Shown here piece after piece: positions 6,631 through 15,745 of a DNA stretch of 64,000 nucleotides (the first letter of the stretch is position 1; every line of letters begins with the position of its first letter). The notes beneath the pieces were generated by a model. The model was not told the origin of the DNA and did no database searches. It saw only the letters and a program-made list of their open reading frames with translations. The translations under genes and the position numbers were made by a program. Source of the stretch: Catenulispora sp. EB89 (lineage in GTDB: Bacteria > Actinomycetota > Actinomycetes > Streptomycetales > Catenulisporaceae); contig NZ_JBGCCU010000001.1 of NCBI RefSeq assembly GCF_041261445.1, forward strand, positions 620,001 to 684,000. Reading direction: 5' to 3'.

Positions 6631-8859
6631 TCACCCGCGGGCGCCGGCTCCGACCCTCTCGTCGTCCAGGTCGCTGATCCGCGGCCGCCCCTCGCCCCGG
6701 TCGTCGCCGTGCGACGCCACGCCCTTGTGCCCGGGCCACCAGGCCTTGGCACCCATCAGCGCGGTGAACGCCGGCACCAGGAACATCGACATGATGAACG
6801 CCGCGATGCTGATGCCGATCGACACCGCGAACCCGATCTGCTGCATCATCGACAGCCCGCCGAGCATCAGCGAGGCGAAGGTGCCGGCCAGGATCAGGCC
6901 GGCCGAGGCCACCGACGGCCCGGCGTGCTCGACGGCCAGGGCCGCCGCGCGCTTCGGCTCGTTGCCCTCGCGGGCCTCCTCGCGGAGCCGGGAGATCATC
7001 AGGATGTTGTAGTCGGTGCCGATCGCCACCACGAACAGGTAGACCATGACCGGCAGCATGAACATCATGCCGGGCTTGTTCTGGACGGTCTGGAACATCA
7101 GCACCGAGGCGCCCAGGGTGCCGGCGTAGCCCAGCCCCACGGCCACCATCAGGTACAGCGGCGCGACCAGGGCCCGCAGCTGGAGCGCCAGCACCAGGAA
7201 GATCAGCAGGCCGGCCACCGGCAGGATCAGCGCCAGGTCGGAGTTGTTCGCCGACTGGATGTCCGCCAGCGCCGCGGTCCCGCCGCCGACCAGGGCCTTG
7301 GTCCCGGCCGGTGCGGAGCTGTGCGCCAGGCTCTTGAGCGGGCCGTTGACCGCGCTCATCGAGGACGCGGCGAACGGCGAGTCCTTGGTCAGCACCTGGA
7401 TGTGCGCCGCGGTGCCGGCCGGGTTGTACTCCACGGTCGCGCCCTTGGTCCCCGCTGGGGAGCCCGGCTTGACCGGGAACGGCATCAGACCGCCGAGCTG
7501 CGGCGAGGCCGTGCCGAGGGCGTTGGCGTAGTTCTGGATCTGCCCCTGGTCCAGCGGCTTGCCGTCGGTCGAGGTGACGATCACGTCGGTCGCCGCGGTG
7601 GCGCCCTGGGCGAATCCGGCGCTCTGCATGTCCTTGATCGCGATCGTGGACTCCACGCCGGCCGGCATCTGCGACTGCTGGTCGTAGTCGGCCTTGAAGC
7701 CGGTCGCGCCGATCGCCAGGCCCGCCATGATGACGAAGGCGACCGCGGCCACCGCCGCCGGACGCTTGCCGACCAGGTTGCCGACCTTGCGCGCCGGACC
7801 CGCGGTGGGGATCCTGCGCCACTTCTTGCCGGGCCAGAAGATCTTCGTGCCCAGCTTCACCATCAGCGCCGGCACCAGCGTCAGACCGGCCAGCAGCATC
7901 ACCGCGACCGCGATGGCCAGCGCCGGGCCCAGCGAGGTGAAGGCCTTGAAGGTGGCCAGGCCCAGGGCGCAGAAGGCGATGATGACGGCCGCCGCGGCCG
8001 AGGCGATGGCCTCGCCGACGCGCTCGACGGTGGTCTGGACGGCCTGCTCGATCGTGTCCCCGGTGCGCAGCCGTTCACGCAGCCGGAACAGCAGGAAGAC
8101 GATGTAGTCGGTGCCTATGCCGAACAGCACCACGACCAGCATGATCTCCAGGAACGACTGCACGTGCAGACCGAACCCCTTGGCCATCAGCGCGATGACC
8201 GGCTGGGAGACCATCATCACCAGGAACACCGACAGGATCGGCAGCAGCACCGCGATGACGCCCCGGAAGATGAAGCCCATCAGGACGATGATCAGCAGCA
8301 GCGTGGCCATCATGACGATGCCGGTGGCCTTGTTCGAGGAGTCCGAGGTGTCCAGGCCCATGGCCGCGTCGCCGGTCACCTCGGCCTTCATCCCGGTGCC
8401 GTTCAGCTTGCTCGCCAGGTCCGCGCGCAGCGCCTTGACGGCGTCGCTGCTCCCCTTCTGGTCGCCCTGGTCGGCGGTCAGCTTCGCGAACATCAGCTGA
8501 GCGGTCTGCTTCGGCGACACCTGGCCGGCCTGCACCCCGGCCACACCGGTGATGTGGTCATCGGTCAGCGTGGTCGCCAGGTCGGAGACCTTCTGCTGCG
8601 CGGCGCCCGACAGCGCGCCGTCGCCGACCGGCCGGATCACGATGGTCGCGACCTGTCCGACGGTCGAGGGGAACTCGGCGTCCAGGGCGTTCTTGGCCTG
8701 GACCGACTCGTACTTGGAGGGCAGGAAGGAGGACTGGTTGTCGTTCGTCACGCTGGACAACTGCGGGCCGAGCGCGACGAGCGCCACGGCCGCGATGATC
8801 CAGCCGACGATGATCTTCCAGGGATTGTGGACGACGAAGCGTCCGAGCCGTCCGAACAT
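6631..8859 (-). CDS. MMPL-family (RND superfamily) transporter
   Basis: 742 residues from the ATG at 8859, chosen because AGGAG lies 7 nt upstream and the protein then begins MFGRLGRFVVHNPWKIIVG, a standard MMPL start. Two repeated halves are seen: TM1, a large periplasmic loop (about 45-190), five to six helices, a cytosolic linker near 370, TM7, a second periplasmic loop and a final helix bundle. Motifs include GIGTDYIVFLLFRLRE and IGTDYNILMISRLREE, the GxxxDY proton-relay segments of both halves. It probably exports a lipid or hydrophobic compound. It is divergent from a TetR gene with two palindromes between, so it is likely repressed by that TetR. Confidence 0.93.
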   Translation of the reverse strand: MFGRLGRFVVHNPWKIIVGWIIAAVALVALGPQLSSVTNDNQSSFLPSKYESVQAKNALDAEFPSTVGQVATIVIRPVGDGALSGAAQQKVSDLATTLTDDHITGVAGVQAGQVSPKQTAQLMFAKLTADQGDQKGSSDAVKALRADLASKLNGTGMKAEVTGDAAMGLDTSDSSNKATGIVMMATLLLIIVLMGFIFRGVIAVLLPILSVFLVMMVSQPVIALMAKGFGLHVQSFLEIMLVVVLFGIGTDYIVFLLFRLRERLRTGDTIEQAVQTTVERVGEAIASAAAAVIIAFCALGLATFKAFTSLGPALAIAVAVMLLAGLTLVPALMVKLGTKIFWPGKKWRRIPTAGPARKVGNLVGKRPAAVAAVAFVIMAGLAIGATGFKADYDQQSQMPAGVESTIAIKDMQSAGFAQGATAATDVIVTSTDGKPLDQGQIQNYANALGTASPQLGGLMPFPVKPGSPAGTKGATVEYNPAGTAAHIQVLTKDSPFAASSMSAVNGPLKSLAHSSAPAGTKALVGGGTAALADIQSANNSDLALILPVAGLLIFLVLALQLRALVAPLYLMVAVGLGYAGTLGASVLMFQTVQNKPGMMFMLPVMVYLFVVAIGTDYNILMISRLREEAREGNEPKRAAALAVEHAGPSVASAGLILAGTFASLMLGGLSMMQQIGFAVSIGISIAAFIMSMFLVPAFTALMGAKAWWPGHKGVASHGDDRGEGRPRISDLDDERVGAGARG

Positions 8860-8896
8860 GGGCGAACTCCTGAGCGTTTCGGTTTCGAGATATGTC

Positions 8897-8932
8897 TTGT
8901 GCAAGCTTTCACAAACTTACCGTGCGGCAAGT
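8897..8932. promoter_or_regulatory. Paired palindromic operators between MMPL and TetR genes
   Basis: Two abutting 18-bp near-palindromes: TTGTGCAAGCTTTCACAA (8897-8914, 8 of 9 pairs) and ACTTACCGTGCGGCAAGT (8915-8932, 7 of 9). A TAGACT -10-like hexamer for tetR begins at 8932, so occupancy would block both divergent promoters. Confidence 0.6.
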
Positions 8933-8968
8933 AGACTGGGCTTCGGGATTTTGGCCCTGAGAGGGTTC

Positions 8969-9604
8969 ATGAGACGCACCTCACACTCGGAGCACGACCC
9001 GGGCGGCACCAAGGAACGCATCCAGCAGGTCGCGCTGGAGCTGTTCGTGCTGCACGGGTACGAGAAGACTTCGCTACGCGAGATCGCCGACCGCCTCGGC
9101 ATCACCAAGGCGGCGCTGTACTACCACTACGCCTCCAAGCAGGAGCTGCTGAAGTCGGTCACGCAGCCGCTGATCGACGAGTTCGAGCTCCTGGTCGCCG
9201 GCGACCCGGACCCGGAGACGTTGCTGCGCTCGTACATCGACCTGTTGAACCGGCACCAGGCGGTCTTCCAGCTGGTCGCCAACGACCACGCGAGCCTGGC
9301 CGCCGCCGAGCTCGTGGAGCGTTCGGTGAAGCTGCGGCGGGACGTCAACCGGCGGCTGGCCGGCCCCGATCCGCGGCCCGAGGACTACATCCGCGCCGCC
9401 GCCGCGTTCGGGGCCATATCGCAGGGCTTCATGATCGCCCGGCGGGTCGAGTCCGCGGCCGATCCGGCGCTGCCCGACATCGAGGCGGCTGCCGCCGCGG
9501 CGGCCGGCCTGCCGGCTCCGGCCGACTACCCCGAGGGCGCCGAACTCGCCGAGATCCTGCTGGCGGCGGCGCTCGCGGTGCTGCGGTCCGGATCCGAGTC
9601 CTGA
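8969..9604 (+). CDS. TetR/AcrR-family regulator
   Basis: 211 residues. The N-terminal helix-turn-helix (about residues 14-60) reads TKERIQQVALELF, then TSLREIADRLGITKAALYYHYASK, the TetR signature. The remainder is a variable ligand-binding helical domain. The start at 8969 is preceded by GAGAGGG; upstream in-frame codons have no support. Divergent arrangement with the MMPL exporter and palindromes in the gap make it the likely repressor of that exporter. The ligand is unknown. Confidence 0.9.
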   Translation: MRRTSHSEHDPGGTKERIQQVALELFVLHGYEKTSLREIADRLGITKAALYYHYASKQELLKSVTQPLIDEFELLVAGDPDPETLLRSYIDLLNRHQAVFQLVANDHASLAAAELVERSVKLRRDVNRRLAGPDPRPEDYIRAAAAFGAISQGFMIARRVESAADPALPDIEAAAAAAAGLPAPADYPEGAELAEILLAAALAVLRSGSES

Positions 9605-9668
9605 GGCTGCCCCAAGTCCGCACAAAAACCCTGCTGGGCCCGGCGGCACCACGCCTATCCTGGTGGGG

Positions 9669-10532
9669 ATGGATCTCGCGCTGCTGAGGACGTTCCTCGC
9701 CGTCCACCGCGCCGGCTCGCTCACCCGGGCCGCCGCGGACCTCGGCGTGTCCCAGCCCGCGGTGACCGCGCAGATCAGGACCCTGGAACAGCGTGTCGGC
9801 CGGGAGCTGTTCGTCCGGCTGCCGCGCGGCGTCGCGCCCACGGCCGCCGCCGACGAGCTGGCCCGCGCCGTGGCCCCGCATCTGGACGCGCTCGCCGCGG
9901 TCGCGCACGAGACGCTGATCCCGGACTCGGGGTCGCACGCCGTGGTCCGCCTCGGCTGTCCGGCCAGCCTCACCACGACGCTCCTGCTCCCGGCCCTCGC
10001 CCCGTTGGTGGACGAGGGCCTTCGCGTCGTCGTGGCCGGAGGACGCAGCGAAGAGCTGGTCGCGCAGCTGGCGGCCGGCCGGCTGGACATGACGCTGTCG
10101 GTCACCCGGCCGCGGCTGCCCGGGGTCACGGTGATCCCGCTGGCCGACGAGGAGTACGCGCTGGTCGGCGCACCGCGCTGGAAGCCGTTCGACCGCGCCG
10201 GCCGCACGCCGCTGCTCGACCTCGCCGAGGATCTTCCTTATATAGGTCTCTACTGGTCGTCCGTATACGACGCCGAATCCCCTTCCCGCGCCGCGCTGGT
10301 CATCCCCGACCTGCGCGGCGTTCTCGATGCGGCGGTCGCCGGCTGCGGTGTCGCGGTGCTGCCGCGGCCGCTGTGCGCGCCGGCCCTGGACGACGGCACG
10401 CTCGTCCTGCTCGATGAACCGGAGATCCCGCCGATCCGTACTCTCTTCGTCGCGGTGCGTGGGCAGCGGGCCCGGTCGGCGGCGGTCGCGCGAGTGCGGG
10501 ACCGGCTGGTCGCGGTGGCTTCCCGCTGGTGA
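9669..10532 (+). CDS. LysR-family transcriptional regulator
   Basis: 287 residues: N-terminal winged helix (MDLALLRTFLAVHRAGSLTR, then AAADLGVSQPAVTAQIRTLE, residues 1-60) and a periplasmic-binding-like effector domain from about 90. The ATG at 9669 is preferred to an in-frame GTG at 9663 because TATCCT (9656-9661) stands exactly 7 nt before it, as in several other genes here. No divergent target gene accompanies it, since the neighbour tetR points the same way, so the regulon is not evident. Confidence 0.9.
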   Translation: MDLALLRTFLAVHRAGSLTRAAADLGVSQPAVTAQIRTLEQRVGRELFVRLPRGVAPTAAADELARAVAPHLDALAAVAHETLIPDSGSHAVVRLGCPASLTTTLLLPALAPLVDEGLRVVVAGGRSEELVAQLAAGRLDMTLSVTRPRLPGVTVIPLADEEYALVGAPRWKPFDRAGRTPLLDLAEDLPYIGLYWSSVYDAESPSRAALVIPDLRGVLDAAVAGCGVAVLPRPLCAPALDDGTLVLLDEPEIPPIRTLFVAVRGQRARSAAVARVRDRLVAVASRW

Positions 10533-10693
10533 GAAAGGCCGGTCGCCGGTAACCAAGGCAAAGAGCAAGCCAAGAGTGGGTCAAGAGTCGCCGCCGCGCC
10601 ATCGGCCTGCCTGGGATCCGTGGCGAGAGCGCATACGGGCTTTGCTTGGGTGTTCTACAGTGGGCGGGTCTGCCCGAGGGGGTTCAGAGAACC

Positions 10694-11923
10694 ATGGAGA
10701 CTTGTCAGCACTGCGGGACCGTCCTGCCGAAAACGCCGGGGGCACGCTATTGCCCCAATTGTGGCGAGATGTCGGCATCGGTTCCGGCTGCTGTGTCCGA
10801 TCCGACCCAGGCCTACGCGGCCGTGGGCGTGGGCAACCAGGGCGTGCCGAGCGCCCCGCCCGACAATGCCGTGAACAACGGTATGACGTGGGCGCTGCCA
10901 CCCCAGGAGGCGGCGACCCAGGCCATCCCGGCGCAGGGCGCGCCGCCGGAGCCGGACCCGTTCGCTCATCTCTACCGCCCCGAGGGCGGCGCGGCGCGGG
11001 CCAACCCGAACGCCACGCAGGTGATGCCGCCGGTCTCGCCCGACTTCGGCCGGCCGGGGTACGACCGGCCCGGCTATGACCAGCCCGCCTACGACCAGCC
11101 GATCGACTATCAGGCCGGGGGCGGCGGCGCCTACGCCGAGCCCTACGACGCCGGGTACGCGGACGACGACTACCCGGGCGAACCCGAGGACGGGCGCCGC
11201 TCCAACCGCGGCGCGATGATCGGCATCGGCGTCGCGGCCGGCGCGGTCCTGGTGATCGTGGTCTCGCTGATCACCCTCGGCGGCGGCAGCTCCACTCCGA
11301 CGGCCGCGCCGAGCGGTGCGCAGGGCTCGGTCACCACCCCGACCGGGCCGCCCAGCTCGGCCGCGCAGACGTCGGCGCCGGCCAGCACCGCGACCAGCTC
11401 CACGCCGAGCAGTTCGGCCAGCTCGCCGACCCAGCACACCCCGGGTCAGCTGCAGCTCGGCGACACCGGCGCCGAGGTGAAGTGGCTGCAGACCCGGCTG
11501 CACCAGCTCGGGCTCTACAACGGCCCGATCAACAGCACCTTCGACGCGCAGACGCAGGCCGCGGTCGCCGCGTTCCAGAACCGGAGCCACGCGACGGATC
11601 CGTCCGGCGTCGTCGGTCGGTCCACGCGGACCGCGCTGATCGCCGCGGGGAGCAAGCCCACGCTGACCGTTCAGGTGGGTGCGGGGCTTCCGATCTTCGG
11701 CGGCGGGGACAAGCACCACAAGGGCGGCAGTGCCGCGGACATCAAGCGGCTGCAGCAGGCGCTGGCTGTGGCGTTGAACTCGAACGTGAAGGCCAGCGGG
11801 CAGTTCGACACGGACACGTTCGCCGCCGTGGTGCAGTACGAGGCTGCGATGCACCTGCCCGCGGACGGGATCGTCAACGGCCCGGTGTGGACGGCGTTGC
11901 AGCAGGGGCAGATCGTCGGCTGA
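10694..11923 (+). CDS. Zinc-ribbon, membrane-anchored protein with two peptidoglycan-binding domains
   Basis: 409 residues with an unusual layout. There is a cytosolic zinc ribbon (Cys4, Cys7, Cys20, Cys23), a Pro/Ala/Tyr-rich region with RPGYD-type repeats (119-139), one transmembrane helix (about 174-196), a Ser/Thr/Pro linker (198-250) and two PG_binding_1-type domains (about 251-313, beginning GQLQLGDTGAEVKWLQTRL, and about 338-405). Topology predicts the C-terminal domains outside, bound to cell wall. No catalytic domain is present. The start ATG is the one that places the Cys motif at the N-terminus. A TACAGT at 10656 is a plausible -10. Function unknown; a wall-linked sensor or scaffold is possible. 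Confidence 0.8.
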   Translation: METCQHCGTVLPKTPGARYCPNCGEMSASVPAAVSDPTQAYAAVGVGNQGVPSAPPDNAVNNGMTWALPPQEAATQAIPAQGAPPEPDPFAHLYRPEGGAARANPNATQVMPPVSPDFGRPGYDRPGYDQPAYDQPIDYQAGGGGAYAEPYDAGYADDDYPGEPEDGRRSNRGAMIGIGVAAGAVLVIVVSLITLGGGSSTPTAAPSGAQGSVTTPTGPPSSAAQTSAPASTATSSTPSSSASSPTQHTPGQLQLGDTGAEVKWLQTRLHQLGLYNGPINSTFDAQTQAAVAAFQNRSHATDPSGVVGRSTRTALIAAGSKPTLTVQVGAGLPIFGGGDKHHKGGSAADIKRLQQALAVALNSNVKASGQFDTDTFAAVVQYEAAMHLPADGIVNGPVWTALQQGQIVG

Positions 11924-11937
11924 GCCGGCGGGCCCCG

Positions 11938-12243
11938 TCAGCGTTTCTTCGGGGCCCGCAGCTCCGAGGCGTCCTTCAGGCCGACCTCGACCAGCAGCGC
12001 GTCGCGTTCCGAGCGCGGGATCGAGGTCCACCGCTGCCCGCGCAGCGCGCCCTCCAGGGCGAGCAGCATGTGCGCGCACTCATTGCCCTCGGCGGTGTCG
12101 GCGATCAGCTGCCACACCTCGATGGCGCCGCGCTCGCGGACCTCGTCCAGGGTGGTGACGCCGACGTCGCGGAGCCGTTGCGTCAGCACCGGCCCTATGT
12201 TCACGGCGTTCTGGATCGGGGTGACCGTCTCAGTCGAACTCAC
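11938..12243 (-). CDS. TfoX C-terminal-domain (helix-hairpin-helix) protein
   Basis: 101 residues from GTG at 12243; an ATG at 12279 would add 12 poorly conserved-looking residues. NIGPVLTQRLRDVGVTTLDE is the helix-hairpin-helix-like start of the TfoX_C domain, followed by GAIEVWQLI. The partner N-terminal TfoX domain is absent, as in many stand-alone actinobacterial copies. CAGGCT lies 7 nt before the GTG, matching the leaderless pattern seen elsewhere in the window. Role unknown; a link to DNA uptake cannot be claimed from this domain alone. Confidence 0.7.
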   Translation of the reverse strand: MSSTETVTPIQNAVNIGPVLTQRLRDVGVTTLDEVRERGAIEVWQLIADTAEGNECAHMLLALEGALRGQRWTSIPRSERDALLVEVGLKDASELRAPKKR

Positions 12244-12311
12244 GCCTCCAAGCCTGAACCGGGAACGGGAAGCGGGCATCCCGGACTGACCCGTCAGGGG
12301 ACGCGGACCGC

Positions 12312-12725
12312 TCAGACGATGGTGACCGGCTCCTCGGTGACTTCGCCGTCGACGATCCGGAACGAGCGGAACTGGAAGTCCCCGAGTTTGTCCGTGTCGC
12401 GCGTGGACACCAGCACGTAATGCGCATTGGGTTCAGAGGCATAGCTGATGTCGGTCCGCGAGGGACGGGCCTCGGTCGAGGTGTGCGAGTGGTAGATGAT
12501 CACCGGCTCCTCGTCCCGGTCGTCCATCTCCCGCCACACCTTGAACTGCTCGGCCGGGTCCAGGCTGTAGAACGTCGGCGAGCGCTCGGCGTTCGTCATC
12601 GGCACGAAGCGCTCGGGGCGGTCCGAGCCCTCGGGGCCGGCCACGATCCCGCAGGCCTCGTCCGGGTGGTCCTTGCGGGCGTGCGCGACGATCGCGTCGT
12701 AGATCTCCTGCGAGACGTTCAGCAT
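12312..12725 (-). CDS. JAMM/MPN (M67) metalloprotease
   Basis: 137 residues. The complete zinc motif is present: HSH, seven residues, S-x2-D (HSHTSTEARPSRTD), plus an upstream Glu. It resembles Mec+/CysO-cysteine peptidases, which cut a ubiquitin-like MoaD/CysO carrier from its cargo. The usual cysO-cysM neighbours are not here. Starting at MLNVSQEIYD places TACCGT (12733-12738) 7 nt upstream, so a leaderless mRNA is likely. Substrate assignment is inference. Confidence 0.88.
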   Translation of the reverse strand: MLNVSQEIYDAIVAHARKDHPDEACGIVAGPEGSDRPERFVPMTNAERSPTFYSLDPAEQFKVWREMDDRDEEPVIIYHSHTSTEARPSRTDISYASEPNAHYVLVSTRDTDKLGDFQFRSFRIVDGEVTEEPVTIV

Positions 12726-12802
12726 GCGCTCCACGGTAGGCCAACCACCCGATCGGACGCATCGCCGCATCGCCAGGCGGGATCGGCGGCAGGGGTAGGG
12801 GT

Positions 12803-14242
12803 ATGACGACCAGGACCGACCGCGCGAGCGGCCCCGACCAGCCAGGCCCGTCCACGGCGGCGAAGGTCGCGCCGCGCATCGTTTTCATCGCCGCCGCCGC
12901 GGCGCTGGGCGGCTTCCTGTTCGGGTACGACTCGGCGGTCATCAACGGCGCCGTCACCGGCATCCAGCACGACTTCAAGGTGGGCAGCGGCACCACCGGC
13001 TTCATGGTCGCCGCGGCCCTGCCGGGAGCGGCCGCCGGGGCGATCGCCGGCGGCTGGATGGCCGACCGGATCGGCCGGATCCGGGCCATGCAGATCGCGG
13101 CCGTCCTGTTCACGATCAGCGGCGTCGGCAGTATGTTCTCCTACCAGCCGTGGGACCTGACGATCTGGCGCGTCATCGGCGGCTTCGCCATCGGCATCGC
13201 CTCGGTGATCGGCCCGGCCTACATCGCCGAGGTCTCCCCGCCGGCCTTCCGCGGCCGGCTGACCGCCTTCCAGCAGCTGGCGATCGTCCTGGGCATCGCC
13301 ATCTCCGCGGTGGTCAACTACGTGATCAACCAGTGGGCCGGCGGCACCAACACCGACCACCTCGGCGGGCTGGCGGCCTGGCGCTGGATGCTCGGCGCCG
13401 AAGTGGTTCCGGCGATCGTGTACGGGGTGCTGAGCTCGATGATCCCGGAGTCGCCGCGGTTCCTGGTCGCGGTCGGGCGCGACGACCAGGCCCGCCAGGT
13501 GCTCGCCGAGGTCGAGGGCACGGACGAGAACGTCGGCGACCGCATCTCGGAGATCCGCGAGCAGCTGGCCGGCGAGGTCAAACCCAAGGTGACGGATCTG
13601 CTGACGCCCAGCCGGAAGAACCTGCTGGCCGTGGTGTGGATCGGCATCGGACTGTCGGTGCTCCAGCAGTTCGTCGGCATCAACGTGATCTTCTACTACA
13701 GCTCTCTGCTGTGGCAGTCGGTCGGCATCAACACCTCCAACTCGCTGCTGATCTCGATGATCTCGGCGGTGGTGAACATCGCCGGCACCGTGGTGGCGAT
13801 GGCGCTGGTGGACCGGATCGGCCGGCGTCCGCTGCTGCTGATCGGCTCGGCGGGCATGGCCGTGACGCTCGGGCTGTGCGCGTGGATGTTCTCCTACGGC
13901 AGCCACGTCAACGGGAAGACGACCATGCCCAAGGGGCAGGGGGTCGCCGCGCTGATCAGTGCGAACGCCTACGTGTTCTTCTTCGCCATGTCGTGGGGCG
14001 TGGTGGTGTGGGTGCTGCTCGGCGAGATGTTCCCGAACCGGATCAGGGCCTTGGCACTGTCGGTCGCGGCCAGCGCCCAGTGGCTGGCGAACTGGCTGGT
14101 GACGGTCTCGTTCCCGTCGCTGTCCCGCTGGAGCCTGGCCGGCGCGTACTCGCTCTACGCGATCGCCGCGGCGATCTCCATCCCCTTCGTGTACTACCTC
14201 GTACGCGAAACGAAGGGAAAAACCTTGGAATCCATGGGTTAG
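12803..14242 (+). CDS. Sugar porter (MFS) family transporter
   Basis: 479 residues and 12 predicted helices. Sugar-porter signatures are GGFLFGYDSAVINGAV in TM1, GGWMADRIGR, RVIGGFAIGIASVIGPAYI, PESPRFL at the end of TM6, QQFVGINVIFYYSS in TM7, DRIGRRPLL and PETKG-like RETKGKTLE near the C-terminus. It is likely an H+-coupled hexose or pentose symporter in the cytoplasmic membrane. It is divergent from the JAMM gene. Sugar specificity cannot be read from sequence. Confidence 0.92.
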   Translation: MTTRTDRASGPDQPGPSTAAKVAPRIVFIAAAAALGGFLFGYDSAVINGAVTGIQHDFKVGSGTTGFMVAAALPGAAAGAIAGGWMADRIGRIRAMQIAAVLFTISGVGSMFSYQPWDLTIWRVIGGFAIGIASVIGPAYIAEVSPPAFRGRLTAFQQLAIVLGIAISAVVNYVINQWAGGTNTDHLGGLAAWRWMLGAEVVPAIVYGVLSSMIPESPRFLVAVGRDDQARQVLAEVEGTDENVGDRISEIREQLAGEVKPKVTDLLTPSRKNLLAVVWIGIGLSVLQQFVGINVIFYYSSLLWQSVGINTSNSLLISMISAVVNIAGTVVAMALVDRIGRRPLLLIGSAGMAVTLGLCAWMFSYGSHVNGKTTMPKGQGVAALISANAYVFFFAMSWGVVVWVLLGEMFPNRIRALALSVAASAQWLANWLVTVSFPSLSRWSLAGAYSLYAIAAAISIPFVYYLVRETKGKTLESMG

Positions 14243-14281
14243 GTGTCGCGTAAGGACCCTTCTGCGTCGCAGGATGGACCC

Positions 14282-14794
14282 ATGGGCCTTGACTTCCGCA
14301 CCGATCCGGAGACCTTGCGCGAGATCGTCGACGATCCCGCCGCACTGTCCGCCCGGATCGGCACCCTGGCCGCGCTCGACCTCGAGGAGATGCCCGACGC
14401 CCGCTCGGAGTACGCCAACCTGCTGCGCATCGCCGGCCGCCACGAAGAGGCCGCCCTCGAAGCAGAACTGACCCTCGCCTCCGCCGACATGTCCGGCGAC
14501 CTCCGCCGCATGGTCCGCGCCATGCTCCTGGTCGGCCACGCCCGCCAGTGGCGCGGCGAATGGGACCAGGCCGACACCATGTTCCACCGCGCCGAGAAGC
14601 TGGCGCTGTACCTGAAGGACGACCACCTGGTCGCCGCCGCCGCGCACCACTCCGGCCGCAGCTTCTACGACCAGGGCAAGCACGTGGAGGCGGCGCTGCG
14701 CTTCCGGCTCGCGCTGGAGATCGACCAGCGGATCGGGAGCCCGAAGCTGCCGGTGGTGCGGGCGGCTTTCGAGGCGGCGATGGCGAAGTTGTAG
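14282..14794 (+). CDS. Tetratricopeptide-like helical repeat protein
   Basis: 170 residues. Paired helices resembling TPR units are visible: ARSEYANLLRIAGRHEEAAL, MLLVGHARQWRGEWDQADTM, then HHSGRSFYDQGKHVEAALRF. No signal peptide or catalytic motif is present. The ATG at 14282 follows CAGGAT by 6 nt and no Shine-Dalgarno is seen. It probably mediates protein interaction; no partner is implied by the neighbours. Confidence 0.7.
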   Translation: MGLDFRTDPETLREIVDDPAALSARIGTLAALDLEEMPDARSEYANLLRIAGRHEEAALEAELTLASADMSGDLRRMVRAMLLVGHARQWRGEWDQADTMFHRAEKLALYLKDDHLVAAAAHHSGRSFYDQGKHVEAALRFRLALEIDQRIGSPKLPVVRAAFEAAMAKL

Positions 14795-14816
14795 GGGGCT
14801 TCTAGCTGGATGGGCT

Positions 14817-14844
14817 GGTCGGCGCTCCACAGTGAGCGCCGGCC
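14817..14844. terminator. Shared terminator of convergent genes
   Basis: GGTCGGCGCTC (14817-14827) pairs with GAGCGCCGGCC (14834-14844), 11 bp with one G-U, around a 6-nt loop, between the convergent TPR and methyltransferase genes. Confidence 0.65.
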
Positions 14845-14855
14845 AGGCTCAGCCG

Positions 14856-15608
14856 TCAGCCGCCGAGCCGGAATGCCGCGAGCCTGTACTCCGGATCGAC
14901 CCGCCTGGCGTCCTGCTCCGGCAGTGCCTCCAGCGCGTCGCAGATCTCCGCCACCCGGCGCGGGTCGGCCCGGCGCGTCCAGGGGATCTCCTCCCGTACC
15001 CGGCGGGCCCACTCGCGCGGCGACCGGCCCTGGCCGTGTCCCAGGTAGCCGGCCGTTCCCGCCGGCTCCAGGCCTGCGGCCGTCGCGAGGTCCCGCACCA
15101 GTTCCATGCCGTCGCTCGGCGGTGGCGCCAGTTCCCGTCGGGCAGCACGGAGGATGTCGCGGACGTCGCCGGCCGTCTCGAACTGCGCCGAGTTCTTGTC
15201 CACCGTCGTCACCATCACCCCGCCGGGCCGCAGTACCCGGGCCGCCTCGGTGATCGCCGCCGCCACCACGGGTTCGTCGACCAGGTGGAGCAGCCACATG
15301 AACGTCACCGCGTCCACCGACCGCGACGCCACCGGCAGCCGTGTCGCGTCGCCGCGTACCGCCGTTCCGCGGCCGGCGAGCCGGGGCCGCGCCAGCGCCA
15401 GCATCCCGGCGGACATGTCCACCCCGATCACCGTCCGCCCCGGCGCCGTCAGCAGCTCCGTCACGATGCCGGTCCCGCACGCCACGTCCACCAGCGCCGC
15501 ACAGTCCCCCGGCATCAACTCCAGGACCGCCCCGGCCGCCGCACGGGCCCGCGCGACGCCGCCCCGCGTCTGGTCGTAATGAGCCGCTTCAAGGTCGTAA
15601 TCCAGCAC
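14856..15608 (-). CDS. Class I SAM-dependent methyltransferase
   Basis: 250 residues from GTG at 15608. SAM-binding motif I is VDVACGTGIVTELL (about 45-58), with the acidic GVDMSAGML end of strand 2 and ARVLRPGGVMVTTV as motif III. The start is fixed by TATCGT (15616-15621) standing 7 nt before the GTG; the longer open frame upstream is Arg/Gly-rich noise overlapping the divergent promoter. The substrate is unknown. It is divergent from the LLM oxidoreductase. Confidence 0.87.
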   Translation of the reverse strand: MLDYDLEAAHYDQTRGGVARARAAAGAVLELMPGDCAALVDVACGTGIVTELLTAPGRTVIGVDMSAGMLALARPRLAGRGTAVRGDATRLPVASRSVDAVTFMWLLHLVDEPVVAAAITEAARVLRPGGVMVTTVDKNSAQFETAGDVRDILRAARRELAPPPSDGMELVRDLATAAGLEPAGTAGYLGHGQGRSPREWARRVREEIPWTRRADPRRVAEICDALEALPEQDARRVDPEYRLAAFRLGG

Positions 15609-15745
15609 GCTGGAGACGATACGACGACTACTCCCGGCAGAGTACGGACGCGACCTCCCCTCGCCGGACGCCCGCCTCCCCCGGGCAGGAGCAGGATCGG
15701 CTCGAACAGCACCGCAGAACGCAGAACCCACCCAGGGAGACCGCC

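Noticed and set aside
12243-12279. ATG start of the TfoX-like protein
   Set aside because: No Shine-Dalgarno or -10 at fitting distance; GTG at 12243 fits the leaderless spacing better, though this is not certain.
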